Part shown: piece by piece, positions 17,778 to 26,001 of the stretch
How positions within the stretch are numbered: the first letter of the stretch is position 1
Layout: every line of letters starts with the position of its first letter
NCBI RefSeq assembly: GCF_011057645.1
Contig: NZ_JAALGE010000034.1
Location: 1-33,761 of the forward strand
Length of the DNA stretch: 33,761 bases
Direction of reading: 5' to 3'
Source of the DNA: Marisediminicola senii
GTDB lineage: Bacteria; Actinomycetota; Actinomycetes; Actinomycetales; Microbacteriaceae
Position numbers and translations under genes: made by a program
Notes under the pieces: generated by a model
The model's input: the letters and a program-made list of their open reading frames with translations, nothing else
Told to the model about the DNA's origin: nothing
The model's database searches: none

Positions 17778-18877
17778 GCAGGCACTTTCTGCAGGCCGAG
17801 GACCGCGGCGATCTCGGCGGTGTCGACGGGCACCACGGTCGGGGCGACGGTGCTGCCGTCTGCACGGCGGAGGGCCCACTGCGGGTCCTTCAGTCCGTGG
17901 CCGGTGACGGTGAGCACGACGGTGGCGCCCGCGGGGATCGCCCCGGCGGCGGAGCGCTCGAGCAGGCCGGCGACGCTGATCGCCGACGCGGGTTCGACGA
18001 AGATGCCGACCTCGGTCGAGAGCAGGCGGTGTGCCTCGAGGATCAGCGTGTCGGAGATGGCGCCGAAGTACCCGTCGCTGGTCTTGTGCGCGTCGAGGGC
18101 GAGCGCCCACGACGCCGGGTTGCCGATGCGGATGGCGCTCGCGATGGTGTCGGGATTGCGCACGACCTCGCCGCGCACGATGGGTGCGCTGCCCGCGGCC
18201 TGGAAGCCGAACATGCGAGGGAGCTTGGTGCTGTTGCCCACCGCGAGGTCCTCGCTGTAGCCGCGGAAGTATGCGGTGTAGTTGCCGGCATTGCCGACGG
18301 GCACGATGTGGAAGTCGGGCGCGTCGCCCAGCGCCTCGACGACCTCGAATGCCGCGGTCTTCTGCCCGGCGATGCGGTCGGGGTTGACCGAGTTGACCAG
18401 GTGCACCGGGTAGTTGTCGGCGAGGTCGCGCGCGATGTCGAGACAGTCGTCGAAGTTGCCCTTGACCTGCAGGATCTCGGCGTTGTGGGCGACGGCCTGG
18501 CTGAGCTTCCCCATCGCGATGTTGCCGTCCGGCACCAGCACGACCGAGGTGAGCCCCGCGTATGCGGCGTACGCGGCGGCGGAGGCCGACGTGTTGCCGG
18601 TCGATGCGCAGATGACGGCCTTGGCGCCGTGCTCGGCGGCCTTGGAGATTGCCATCGTCATGCCGCGGTCCTTGAACGACGCCGTCGGGTTCATGCCCTC
18701 GTACTTGACGTAGACCTTCGCCCCCGTGCGTGCTGACAGCGCGGGTGCGGGGATGAGCGGGGTGCCGCCCTCACCGAGGGTGACGATCGGCGTGGCATCC
18801 GTCACGTCGAGCCGGTCGGCGTACTCGCGGATGACTCCGCGCCACTGGCGGCTCGTGGACTTCTCTTCTGCAGACAC
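17774..18877 (-). CDS. thrC: Threonine synthase
   Basis: PLP enzyme converting O-phosphohomoserine to threonine. It is 367 residues, the short bacterial form. The PLP lysine lies in NPTASFKDRGM, the phosphate-binding loop is STGNTSASAAAYAAYAG, and a second Gly-rich loop is PVGNAGNYTAYF. The start is GTG at 18877, immediately following the hom TGA with no gap. It overlaps thrB by 4 bp. Confidence 0.97.
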   Translation of the reverse strand: MSAEEKSTSRQWRGVIREYADRLDVTDATPIVTLGEGGTPLIPAPALSARTGAKVYVKYEGMNPTASFKDRGMTMAISKAAEHGAKAVICASTGNTSASAAAYAAYAGLTSVVLVPDGNIAMGKLSQAVAHNAEILQVKGNFDDCLDIARDLADNYPVHLVNSVNPDRIAGQKTAAFEVVEALGDAPDFHIVPVGNAGNYTAYFRGYSEDLAVGNSTKLPRMFGFQAAGSAPIVRGEVVRNPDTIASAIRIGNPASWALALDAHKTSDGYFGAISDTLILEAHRLLSTEVGIFVEPASAISVAGLLERSAAGAIPAGATVVLTVTGHGLKDPQWALRRADGSTVAPTVVPVDTAEIAAVLGLQKVPA

Positions 18878-20209
18878 TCAGGAACCTTCGACTCTCAGGA
18901 CGGATGTGACGGACGTGACCACGGGGCTGTCGCCCAGGGCCTGCACGGTGGCGGACAGGTCTGCCTCGGATGCGGCGTGCGTTCCGATGACAAGGGTAGC
19001 GCCGGGGGCGGATCCACCCCCGGAGGACTCGGCCTGCTCGGCGACGGTCTGCTCCACCGTCTCGATCGACACGTTGTGCTCGCTGAACAGGGTGGCGATC
19101 GAGGCGAGCACTCCTGGCTGGTCGACCACGCCGAGCGAGATCTGGTAGCGGGTGGTGACACTCGAGATGGGCAGGATGGTGAGGTTGGCGTCGGTGGATT
19201 CCGCGACGCCCGGGCCGCCGATCACGTGGCGCCTGGCCGCGGAGACCAGGTCGCCGAGCACGGCGGACGCAGTCTCGATGCCGCCGGCCCCCGCGCCGTA
19301 GAACATCAGGTCCCCGGCAGCCTCCGCCTCGATGAACACGGCGTTCTTCGCGCCGTGCACGGCAGCGAGTGGATGCGAGCGCGGCACGAGAGCGGGATAG
19401 ACGCGGGCACTGACACCGTCGATGCCGGTCTCACGGTCGGTGAGGCGCTCGGCGATCGCGAGCAGTTTAACGACGTAGCCGGCCTTGCGGGCGGCATCCA
19501 CTTGTTCGATGGTGACGGCCGTGATGCCCTCGCGGTGCACCCTGTCGATCGGCACGGTGGTGTGGAAGGCGAGGCTGGCGAGGATCGCGGCCTTCTGCGC
19601 TGCGTCGAAGCCCTCGATGTCTGCGGTGGGGTCGGCTTCTGCGTAGCCGAGGTCGGTCGCCACGGCGAGGGCGGATTCGAGGGTGTCGCCCGCGGTGTCC
19701 ATACGGTCGAGGATGAAGTTGGTGGTGCCGTTGACGATGCCCATGATGCGCTTGATGCGGTCGCCGGCCAGGCTGTCGCGCAGCGGACGGATGATGGGGA
19801 TCGCGGCGGCGACGGCGGCCTCGTAGTAGAGCTGTGCGCCGACCTGTTCGGCGGCGTCGAACAGCTCGGGCCCGTGCGTTGCGAGCAGCGCCTTGTTGGC
19901 GGTGATCACGTCGGCGCCGGAGTTGAGCGCCTGCAGGATGTACTGGCGCGCAGGCTCCAGGCCCCCGATGAGCTCGATCACGATGTCGGCGCCGAGGATC
20001 AGCGATTCGGCATCGGTGGTGAGCAGGTGCTGCGGAATCTCGGCGGTGCGGGGCGCGTCGATGTCGCGCACGGCGACCCCGACGAGTTCGAGGCCCGCGC
20101 CGGAACGCTGTGCGAGCTCGTCGCCGTGCTGGAGCAGGAGCGACACGACCTGTGCACCCACCGATCCGGCGCCCAGCAGGGCCACCCGGAGATTGCGGTA
20201 CTCGATCAT
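18878..20209 (-). CDS. hom: Homoserine dehydrogenase
   Basis: NAD(P)-dependent reduction of aspartate semialdehyde to homoserine. It is 443 residues. The Rossmann motif GAGSVG lies at the N-terminus; the catalytic block GIVNGTTNFIL and GYAEADPTADIEGFDAAQK follow. A C-terminal ACT domain (SLGVVDQPGVLASIATLFSEHNVSIE) is expected to mediate threonine feedback. A Gly/Ser-rich insert (AESSGGGSAPGA) sits inside the ACT domain. The ATG at 20209 overlaps the lysA stop as ATGA. An open extension upstream to 20899 is a shadow of lysA. Confidence 0.97.
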   Translation of the reverse strand: MIEYRNLRVALLGAGSVGAQVVSLLLQHGDELAQRSGAGLELVGVAVRDIDAPRTAEIPQHLLTTDAESLILGADIVIELIGGLEPARQYILQALNSGADVITANKALLATHGPELFDAAEQVGAQLYYEAAVAAAIPIIRPLRDSLAGDRIKRIMGIVNGTTNFILDRMDTAGDTLESALAVATDLGYAEADPTADIEGFDAAQKAAILASLAFHTTVPIDRVHREGITAVTIEQVDAARKAGYVVKLLAIAERLTDRETGIDGVSARVYPALVPRSHPLAAVHGAKNAVFIEAEAAGDLMFYGAGAGGIETASAVLGDLVSAARRHVIGGPGVAESTDANLTILPISSVTTRYQISLGVVDQPGVLASIATLFSEHNVSIETVEQTVAEQAESSGGGSAPGATLVIGTHAASEADLSATVQALGDSPVVTSVTSVLRVEGS

Positions 20210-21792
20210 GCGGTTCCATTCTGTGTTGCGGTGGAGTTCTGTGGTGCGGAGGGGTTCTGTGCTGGTGATCCGGAGGGCGCAGCGACGGGATGCTGCGCCC
20301 CGGCGTCGCGCGAGAGCAGGTCCGCCTCGGTCTCGCCGCGCACGATCACGCGCGCCTGCCCGTCGCGCACGGCGACGACGGCCGGACGGCCGATGTGGTT
20401 GTAGTTGCTCGCTAGCGACCAGCAGTACGCGCCGGTCGCCGGCACCGCGAGCAGGTCGCCCGGGGTCACGTCGCCCGGCAGGTAGTCGGCCTGCACGACG
20501 ATGTCGCCGCTCTCGCAGTGCTTGCCCGCGATGCGCACGAGTGCGGCAGCGGCAGCGGACGCACGGTTCGCGATGCGCACCGAGTAGTCGGCCGCGTACA
20601 GCGCCGTGCGGGCATTGTCGCTCATGCCACCGTCGATGCTGACGTACTTGCGGATCGCGGTGGAGGGCTCGACTGTGCGGTTCGACATGTCGGTTTCGAC
20701 CGGCTCGTCGAATTCGTCGACCGCGACGTCGATCGGCTCGGGGTCTCCCGACGGCCGGGTCGACACCTCGTGGTCGGAGACCTGCACCTCGACGTCCTTG
20801 ATGGTGCCGACCTCGTAGAGGGTGAAGGTCGACGGGCCGACGATCGACCGGCCGGGTTCGATGGCGATGGCCGGAACGGGGATGCCGAGCTCGGCGCACT
20901 CCACCGACACTATGGCGGCGAACCGCTCGGCGATGGTGTCGAAGGCCAGCGCCTCGTCGACGCTGGTGTACGCGATGCCGAACCCGCCACCGAGGTTGAG
21001 CTGCGGAACCGGTCCGCCTGCGAGCAGCGCGGCGTGCAGCAGGAGCAGGCGGCGCGCGGCCTCGGCGAAGCCCTCGGACTCGAAGATCTGCGATCCGATG
21101 TGGGAGTGCAGCCCGCGAAATTCGAGCTGCTCGCGCGAACGGATGTCGGCGACGACGTCTGCCGCGTCGGCCAGGGTGATGCCGAACTTCTGGTCTTCGC
21201 GGGCGGTAGCGAGGTACTCGTGGGTGTGGGCGTGCACCCCGGAGTTGACGCGCACTCGAACCGCCTGCGTGCGGTTGTGGCGAGCGGCGGCATCCGCAAT
21301 GCGACCGACTTCGATCTCACTGTCGATCACCATGACGCCGACGCCCACCGCGACCGCGCGGTCGATCTCGGCGAGGGACTTGTTGTTGCCGTGGTAGCCG
21401 AGGCGGGCCGGATCGACTCCCGCGGCGAGGGCGACGGCGAGCTCTCCGCCCGTGCACACGTCGATGTAGAGGCCGGCCTCGGTGACCCAGCGGGTGATCT
21501 CGGTAGAGAGGAACGCCTTGCCTGCGTAATAGACGGTGGCGCTCGAACCGATGGCGGCGAATTCCCGGTCGAACGCCGCGCGCACTGTCTCGGCGCGCGA
21601 CCTGACATCTCTCTCGTCCATCACATAAAGAGGAGTGCCGAATTCGGCCGCGAGGTCGGTGGCGGGCACTCCGGCGACCTCGATGATTCCGGATGCCGTA
21701 CGGCGGGCACCGCTCGACCAGACGTTCTCGGGCAGCTCATTCGCGTCGGCGGGCAGCGGTAGCCACGACGGGGCAAGCGGATTGGAAGCCAT
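20206..21792 (-). CDS. lysA: Diaminopimelate decarboxylase with insert and repeat tail
   Basis: Last step of lysine synthesis, a fold-III PLP enzyme. The PLP lysine is K92 (YYAGKAF), with HSHIGSQI at about 229-236, GGGFGIAY at 268-275, EPGRSIVGP at 312-320, and the catalytic Cys C426 in HCESGD. It is 528 residues, against about 420-460 in relatives. The excess is an acidic insert at about 337-380 (between KDVEV and RKYVSIDGGMSDN) and a low-complexity tail after 500 (repeated QN-containing units). The core looks intact. The ATG at 21792 has AAGG upstream. Confidence 0.96.
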   Translation of the reverse strand: MASNPLAPSWLPLPADANELPENVWSSGARRTASGIIEVAGVPATDLAAEFGTPLYVMDERDVRSRAETVRAAFDREFAAIGSSATVYYAGKAFLSTEITRWVTEAGLYIDVCTGGELAVALAAGVDPARLGYHGNNKSLAEIDRAVAVGVGVMVIDSEIEVGRIADAAARHNRTQAVRVRVNSGVHAHTHEYLATAREDQKFGITLADAADVVADIRSREQLEFRGLHSHIGSQIFESEGFAEAARRLLLLHAALLAGGPVPQLNLGGGFGIAYTSVDEALAFDTIAERFAAIVSVECAELGIPVPAIAIEPGRSIVGPSTFTLYEVGTIKDVEVQVSDHEVSTRPSGDPEPIDVAVDEFDEPVETDMSNRTVEPSTAIRKYVSIDGGMSDNARTALYAADYSVRIANRASAAAAALVRIAGKHCESGDIVVQADYLPGDVTPGDLLAVPATGAYCWSLASNYNHIGRPAVVAVRDGQARVIVRGETEADLLSRDAGAQHPVAAPSGSPAQNPSAPQNSTATQNGTA

Positions 21793-21842
21793 GGGAGCCT
21801 TACGGCCGACGGGTGCGGCGGAATCGATGACGGGGATACCGA

Positions 21843-21848
21843 ATTCTA
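21843..21848 (-). promoter_or_regulatory. -10 box of lysA
   Basis: TAGAAT on the minus strand, a close match to the TANAAT-type -10, about 50 bases before the lysA ATG. The position 17 bases upstream falls in the centre of the palindrome at 21861-21876, where a -35 would lie. It would drive the lysA-hom-thrC-thrB operon independently of argS. Confidence 0.5.
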
Positions 21849-21860
21849 ACGAACCGCCCG

Positions 21861-21876
21861 GGTGAGAATTCTCACC
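21861..21876. promoter_or_regulatory. 16-bp palindrome over the lysA -35, candidate operator
   Basis: GGTGAGAATTCTCACC is a perfect 16-bp palindrome in the 97-bp gap between lysA and the DUF2993 gene. It is flanked on both sides by the direct repeat ACCGCCCGG. Its centre coincides with the expected -35 of lysA. A symmetric protein-binding site (repressor) fits best. As RNA it could also fold as a 6-bp hairpin with AATT loop after the DUF2993 stop, but no T-run follows. No regulator gene lies nearby. Confidence 0.45.
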
Positions 21877-21889
21877 GCCCGGTGCAGTG

Positions 21890-22681
21890 CTACCCGCAGC
21901 TGCCGAGGGTCTCCATCGCCTGCTGGGTGAGCGGGGCGTTCTCGGCGGTCACGGCGAAGTGCAGTTCATCGCCGACGACCGCGACGCTGTCGAGAGCGAA
22001 CGCCTCCGGCAGGTACTCGGCGACACAGAAGTCGCGCGTGTCGAGTGCGTCGCCCGCGACGGCGCCGAACCGGTCGCGCAGGGTGTCCGCGGAAATGTCG
22101 AGGTCGCCCAGGCGCACGCTCGTGGGCCGGAACTCGATGTTCGGGCCGGCGGCCGACGGCTCGATGCCGACGGTGAGCGGAACGCCGAAGCCGAGCACGT
22201 CGAATTCGAGGTCGGCGACGATGTCGGGTTCGACGAGGCTCACCGAGGTGATGGGCAGTTCGCTGAGGTTCGCCGACAGGGCGGTGACCGTGTCCTCATC
22301 GATGACGAAGTCGATGTCCAGCGAGTCGACGGTGCCGCCCTCGGCGATGGGCACGCCGAGGCCCGTGCCGGTGGCGGTCCCGGAGAGGTCGCCGAAGCTC
22401 ACGTCGTCGGCCGCCACGTCGATACGGTCGAGCTCGCCCGCGAGCACCTGCGGAAGGATGAGGGCGCCAGCCACGGTGACGTCGACCGGGGCGTTCGCAT
22501 CCAGGTCGACCGCTGAGCGCACCTCGTCGCGGATGCGATCCTCGACGTAGCCGCGCAGCACGAATTCGGCGACGACGGCCGCGATGGCGGCGAGCACGAC
22601 CAGCACGAGCACGACGATGCCGATGCGGAGCCCCCAGCGGGGCCTGCGCTTCTCCCGTGTTTCGCTTGCCGCACTCGCCAC
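21890..22681 (-). CDS. DUF2993 (LmeA-family) membrane-anchored lipid-binding protein
   Basis: 263 residues: a basic N-terminus (ETREKRRPRWGL), one membrane helix (IGIVVLVLVVLAAIAAVVAEFVL) and an extracytoplasmic domain of alternating short strands. The pattern VEDRIRDEVRSAVDL...DVTVAGALILPQVLAGELDRIDVAADDV is the hallmark of DUF2993. Mycobacterial LmeA of this family binds phospholipid and supports lipomannan elongation; the role here is inferred. The start is GTG at 22681, five bases after the argS stop; no ATG lies nearby. Two Cys near the C-terminus (DFCVAEYLP and GSCG) may form a disulfide. Confidence 0.8.
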   Translation of the reverse strand: MASAASETREKRRPRWGLRIGIVVLVLVVLAAIAAVVAEFVLRGYVEDRIRDEVRSAVDLDANAPVDVTVAGALILPQVLAGELDRIDVAADDVSFGDLSGTATGTGLGVPIAEGGTVDSLDIDFVIDEDTVTALSANLSELPITSVSLVEPDIVADLEFDVLGFGVPLTVGIEPSAAGPNIEFRPTSVRLGDLDISADTLRDRFGAVAGDALDTRDFCVAEYLPEAFALDSVAVVGDELHFAVTAENAPLTQQAMETLGSCG

Positions 22682-22686
22682 CGCGG

Positions 22687-24357
22687 TTACATCCGCTCGG
22701 GTGCGCTGACGCCGAGTAGGCCGAGCGCGTTGCGCAGCACCGTTCCGGTGGCGTCGTTGAGCCACAGCCGGGTGCGGTGCAGGTCGCCGACCTCTTCGTC
22801 GCCGAGCGGGGTGACCCGGCAGGTGTCGTACCAGCGGTGGTACGAGCCCGCGAGCTGCTCGGCGTAGCGGGCGACCCGGTGCGGTTCGCGCAGCTCGGCC
22901 GACTGCGCGACGATGCGCGGAAACTCGGCGAGCAATCCGAGCAGGGCGCTCTCCGTCTCGTCGCTGAGCAGCGACGGGTCGAATGCACTGCGGTCGACGC
23001 CGGATGCCGCGGCGTTGCGCGCTACGTTCGAGGTGCGGGCGTGCGCGTACTGCACGTAGAACACCGGGTTGTCGTTGGTGCGCTTCTGCAGCAGCTCGGG
23101 GTCGAGGGTGAGTGGGGAATCCGCGGGGTACCGCCCGAGCGAGTACCGCAGCGCGTCGGTGCCGAGCCAGGACTGCAGGTCGTTCAGTTCGATGATGTTG
23201 CCGGCGCGCTTGGAGAGCTTCGCGCCGTTGATGCTCACGAGCTGGCCGATGAGCACCTCGATGTCCGTGTCCGGGTCGTCTCCCGCGGCACCGGCCAGGG
23301 CGCGGAGGCGGTGCACGTAGCCGTGGTGGTCGGCGCCGAGCAGGTAGATCTTGTGCGCGTAGCCGCGGTCGCCCTTGCTGAGGTAGTAGGCAGCGTCGGC
23401 GGCGAAGTAGGTGAAGATGCCGTTGCCGCGGCGGATCACCCGGTCCTTGTCGTCGCCGAAGTCGGTGGTGCGCACCCAGATGGCGTCGTCTTCGTCGTAC
23501 ACGTGGCCCTGCGCGCGGAGCCGGTCGATCGCGGCGTCGATGGCGCTCGGGGTGCCCTCCCCGTCTCCGGCGGCGTGCAGCTCGCGCTCGCTGAACCACA
23601 CGTCGAAGTGCACGTTGAACCGTTCGAGCGACGCGCGGATCTCGCCGAGCTGCAGGGTGTACCCGAGCTCCCGCGCGGCGTCGAGGGCCGCGTCATCCAC
23701 GAGCTCGAGCAGGTCGGGCTGGAGTTCGAGCACCGCGCCGGCGAGTTGCGTGATGTACTCGCCCGGGTAGCCGTTCTCCGGGATCGGCAGGCCGCGGGCG
23801 GCGGCAAGGATCGACGCACCGAAGTTGTCCATCTGGTTGCCCGCGTCGTTGATGTAGTACTCGCTGGCGACCTCGGCACCGGAGGCGCGCAGCACCCTGG
23901 CGAGCGAATCGCCGAGTGCGGCCCAGCGGGTGTGCCCGATATGCAGCGGTCCGGTGGGGTTGGCCGAGACGAATTCGAGGTTGATGGTCTGCCCGGCGAG
24001 GGTCTTGTTGGCGCCGTAGTGGGTGCCCTCGTCGACGATGGTCTTCGCGAGTGCACCCGCGGCCGCGGCATCCAGGGTCACATTGATGAATCCGGGGCCG
24101 GCGACGTCGATGGATGCCACGCCCTCGATACCGCGGAACTCCTCCGCGAACGCGTTGGCGAGATCACGCGGGTTCGCGCCGAGCTGCTTCGCGAGCTTGA
24201 GGGCGAGGTTCGACGACCAGTCGCCGTGGTCACGGTTACGTGGACGCTCGAGTCCGACGTCGGCGGCGGTCACGGTGGGGGCGCTGTCTCCGTGTTGTGC
24301 GACCAGCACGTGGTTCGCGGACATGAGGAGACGGGCGGAGAGTTCGGCGGGAGTCAC
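22687..24357 (-). CDS. argS: Arginyl-tRNA synthetase
   Basis: Class I synthetase charging tRNA-Arg. It is 556 residues. The N-terminal Add1 tRNA-contacting domain (RPRNRDHGDWSSNLALKLAKQLG), the HIGH box in SANPTGPLHIGHTRWAALGD, the KMSKS variant GAKLSKRAGN and the C-terminal DALR domain are all present. GTG at 24357 was chosen: it fits the family N-terminus, and a TAGAAT -10 lies eight bases before it with no ribosome site, suggesting a leaderless mRNA. A longer open frame to 24492 has no similarity to the family. A tRNA-Arg gene lies 2.5 kb away. Confidence 0.97.
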   Translation of the reverse strand: MTPAELSARLLMSANHVLVAQHGDSAPTVTAADVGLERPRNRDHGDWSSNLALKLAKQLGANPRDLANAFAEEFRGIEGVASIDVAGPGFINVTLDAAAAGALAKTIVDEGTHYGANKTLAGQTINLEFVSANPTGPLHIGHTRWAALGDSLARVLRASGAEVASEYYINDAGNQMDNFGASILAAARGLPIPENGYPGEYITQLAGAVLELQPDLLELVDDAALDAARELGYTLQLGEIRASLERFNVHFDVWFSERELHAAGDGEGTPSAIDAAIDRLRAQGHVYDEDDAIWVRTTDFGDDKDRVIRRGNGIFTYFAADAAYYLSKGDRGYAHKIYLLGADHHGYVHRLRALAGAAGDDPDTDIEVLIGQLVSINGAKLSKRAGNIIELNDLQSWLGTDALRYSLGRYPADSPLTLDPELLQKRTNDNPVFYVQYAHARTSNVARNAAASGVDRSAFDPSLLSDETESALLGLLAEFPRIVAQSAELREPHRVARYAEQLAGSYHRWYDTCRVTPLGDEEVGDLHRTRLWLNDATGTVLRNALGLLGVSAPERM

Positions 24358-24365
24358 GGTCAGCG

Positions 24366-24371
24366 ATTCTA
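24366..24371 (-). promoter_or_regulatory. -10 box of argS, leaderless start
   Basis: TAGAAT on the minus strand with only eight bases (CGCTGACC) before the argS GTG. This places transcription start at or next to the start codon. No Shine-Dalgarno sequence can fit. The -35 region is GC-rich without a recognisable box. Confidence 0.55.
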
Positions 24372-24455
24372 TCGCGGGGTGCGGCGTGCCCCCGGCGCGG
24401 TACTGCCCGCCCGTGGGAGATGATGGCCGTGGACACGACGGGGGAAGGTCGCCAC

Positions 24456-25133
24456 ATGAATACAGTTTTTTCGACTCGCGCGCGGGGTACACGGGGATTC
24501 GTCAGCGCGGGGCTGGTGGGGGCGCTCGCCATCACCGTGCTCGCGAGCTGCAGCCCGACGGACGACGACGACACCGCGGCCACGCCGCGGCCCAGCTCGT
24601 CGGCCAGCGCATCGCCGTCGGCGTCTGCCGAGCCATCCGCCGAGCCGTCGGCGGAGCCTTCTGCGTCGGCATCACCGTCACCCACCGCCAGCACTCCCCC
24701 GGCCGCGTCGCCGAGCCCGGCACCCGCCGTGCCGTCGACCGGGTCGGCGACCCCGGTGGGCCTCGGCTGCCTCGACCTGGTATCGCTCGACACGATGTAC
24801 CAGTTCGACCCGAACTTCTTGCTGCAGGATGCCTTCGCCCCCGACGGCGGCGTCGGCGCGACCGCGGTCGCCAACCAGGGTGTCGCCTGCCGCTGGGTCA
24901 CGGGCTCCGGCGGGATCACTCTCGACATCGCGGTGGCCCAGCCGTCGACCGCCGTGCTGAACGACCTGCGCGACGCGGCGGGCGTGGACGACGGGGCGAC
25001 GGGCGAGTACTTCGCCGGCACCGCCGTGCAGGTGTTCACCGGCACGCACTGGATCGCGCTCGCGTCGGAGTACTTCGCGAGCCCAGCCGATGCGCGGCTG
25101 TTGATCGACTCGGTGACTGCGGCGGTCGGGTAG
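24456..25133 (+). CDS. Putative lipoprotein with Ser/Pro/Ala-rich linker
   Basis: 225 residues. The signal peptide has Arg-rich n-region (RARGTRG), a hydrophobic core and a lipobox LASC with the lipidated Cys at 32. About 33-95 is a low-complexity linker of Ser, Pro, Ala and Glu including AEPS repeats, suited to span the cell wall. The rest is a compact domain with two Cys (GLGCLDL and GVACRWV) that could form a disulfide. No enzyme motif is recognised. The ATG at 24456 has GGAAGG seven bases upstream; an in-frame start at 24420 would spoil the signal peptide. It is divergent from argS and converges with the transglutaminase gene (13-bp gap). Confidence 0.82.
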   Translation: MNTVFSTRARGTRGFVSAGLVGALAITVLASCSPTDDDDTAATPRPSSSASASPSASAEPSAEPSAEPSASASPSPTASTPPAASPSPAPAVPSTGSATPVGLGCLDLVSLDTMYQFDPNFLLQDAFAPDGGVGATAVANQGVACRWVTGSGGITLDIAVAQPSTAVLNDLRDAAGVDDGATGEYFAGTAVQVFTGTHWIALASEYFASPADARLLIDSVTAAVG

Positions 25134-25146
25134 CCGTAGCCCCCAG

Positions 25147-25941
25147 CTAGCCCAGCTGCACGAGCTCCCGCACGTCGTCGACGGGAAGCGTCTCGGCGAC
25201 GGCCGTGACACGGAGCTCCCGCAGGTAGAGGTCAGCCCAGTGATTGGTGAGGAAGGCGATGTCGGCGGCGTCGCGGCCCGTCGAAATGCGGAGCAGGCTC
25301 TGGCGGGGGGCGAGAGCCGTGGCATCCACCACGTGCCATTCGCCCTCGACGTAGGCCTCGCACACCGCGTGGAAGTCCATGGGGCTGAGGCCAGGGGCGT
25401 AGACGGCGGCCATGCGGGCGGGGATGTCGAGGGCGCGCAGGAGGGCGATGACGAGGTGCGCGTAGTCGCGGCACACGCCGCGGCGGGCGAGGAGCGTGTT
25501 GGCGGCGCCGTCGGTGACCTGGCTGGAGCCCGGCACGTAGCGCAGCTTGCTACCGACCCACGATGCCACGGCGGCGAGCAGGTCGTGGCCGCGCAGGCCG
25601 GCGAACTCCGACCGTGCGGTCGGCGTGAGCATGTCGGATTCGCAGTACCGACTGGGACGCAGGTAGACGATCTGGTCGAGCTCGGTCTCCTCGAGAGGCC
25701 GCGGCGCGCCGGTCGAGGTGGCGGTGTAGTCGACCGTCATGTGCCCGGCGTCGCTGACGAGCTGGTGCAGGCGTGTGCCGTGACGGTCGGAGATCTCGTT
25801 CGGCATCAGCTCGCGGCCGTCGAGCGACATGGTGAGCTGTTCGGTTTCGATGACGTTGCCCTGCGCGAGGGCGAGGCTGAACACCATGTTCGTGCGCCCC
25901 GTGATGTCGAGTTCGAGGTGGGCGGAGACAGTACGGAGCAT
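25147..25941 (-). CDS. Transglutaminase-like cysteine protease family protein
   Basis: 264 residues. The C-terminal half has the transglutaminase-core triad: Cys157 in RRGVCRDYAHL, His191 in MDFHAVCEAYV and Asp206 in WHVVDATAL. The N-terminal half is the beta-rich domain usual in this bacterial group. No signal peptide is seen, so a cytosolic peptidase or ligase role is likely; the substrate is unknown. No ribosome site precedes the ATG, and CACAAT lies six bases before it, so the mRNA may be leaderless. Confidence 0.87.
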   Translation of the reverse strand: MLRTVSAHLELDITGRTNMVFSLALAQGNVIETEQLTMSLDGRELMPNEISDRHGTRLHQLVSDAGHMTVDYTATSTGAPRPLEETELDQIVYLRPSRYCESDMLTPTARSEFAGLRGHDLLAAVASWVGSKLRYVPGSSQVTDGAANTLLARRGVCRDYAHLVIALLRALDIPARMAAVYAPGLSPMDFHAVCEAYVEGEWHVVDATALAPRQSLLRISTGRDAADIAFLTNHWADLYLRELRVTAVAETLPVDDVRELVQLG

Positions 25942-26001
25942 GGGTCGATTGTGGCATGTCGCGGGGGCCGGTTCTGCCCCCGGATCGCTGCCGTTGCGGG
26001 C

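Noticed and set aside
21890-23599. 569-codon minus-strand frame running from argS into the DUF2993 gene
   Set aside because: Only the last 263 codons are real; the upstream part is an Arg-rich shadow of argS.
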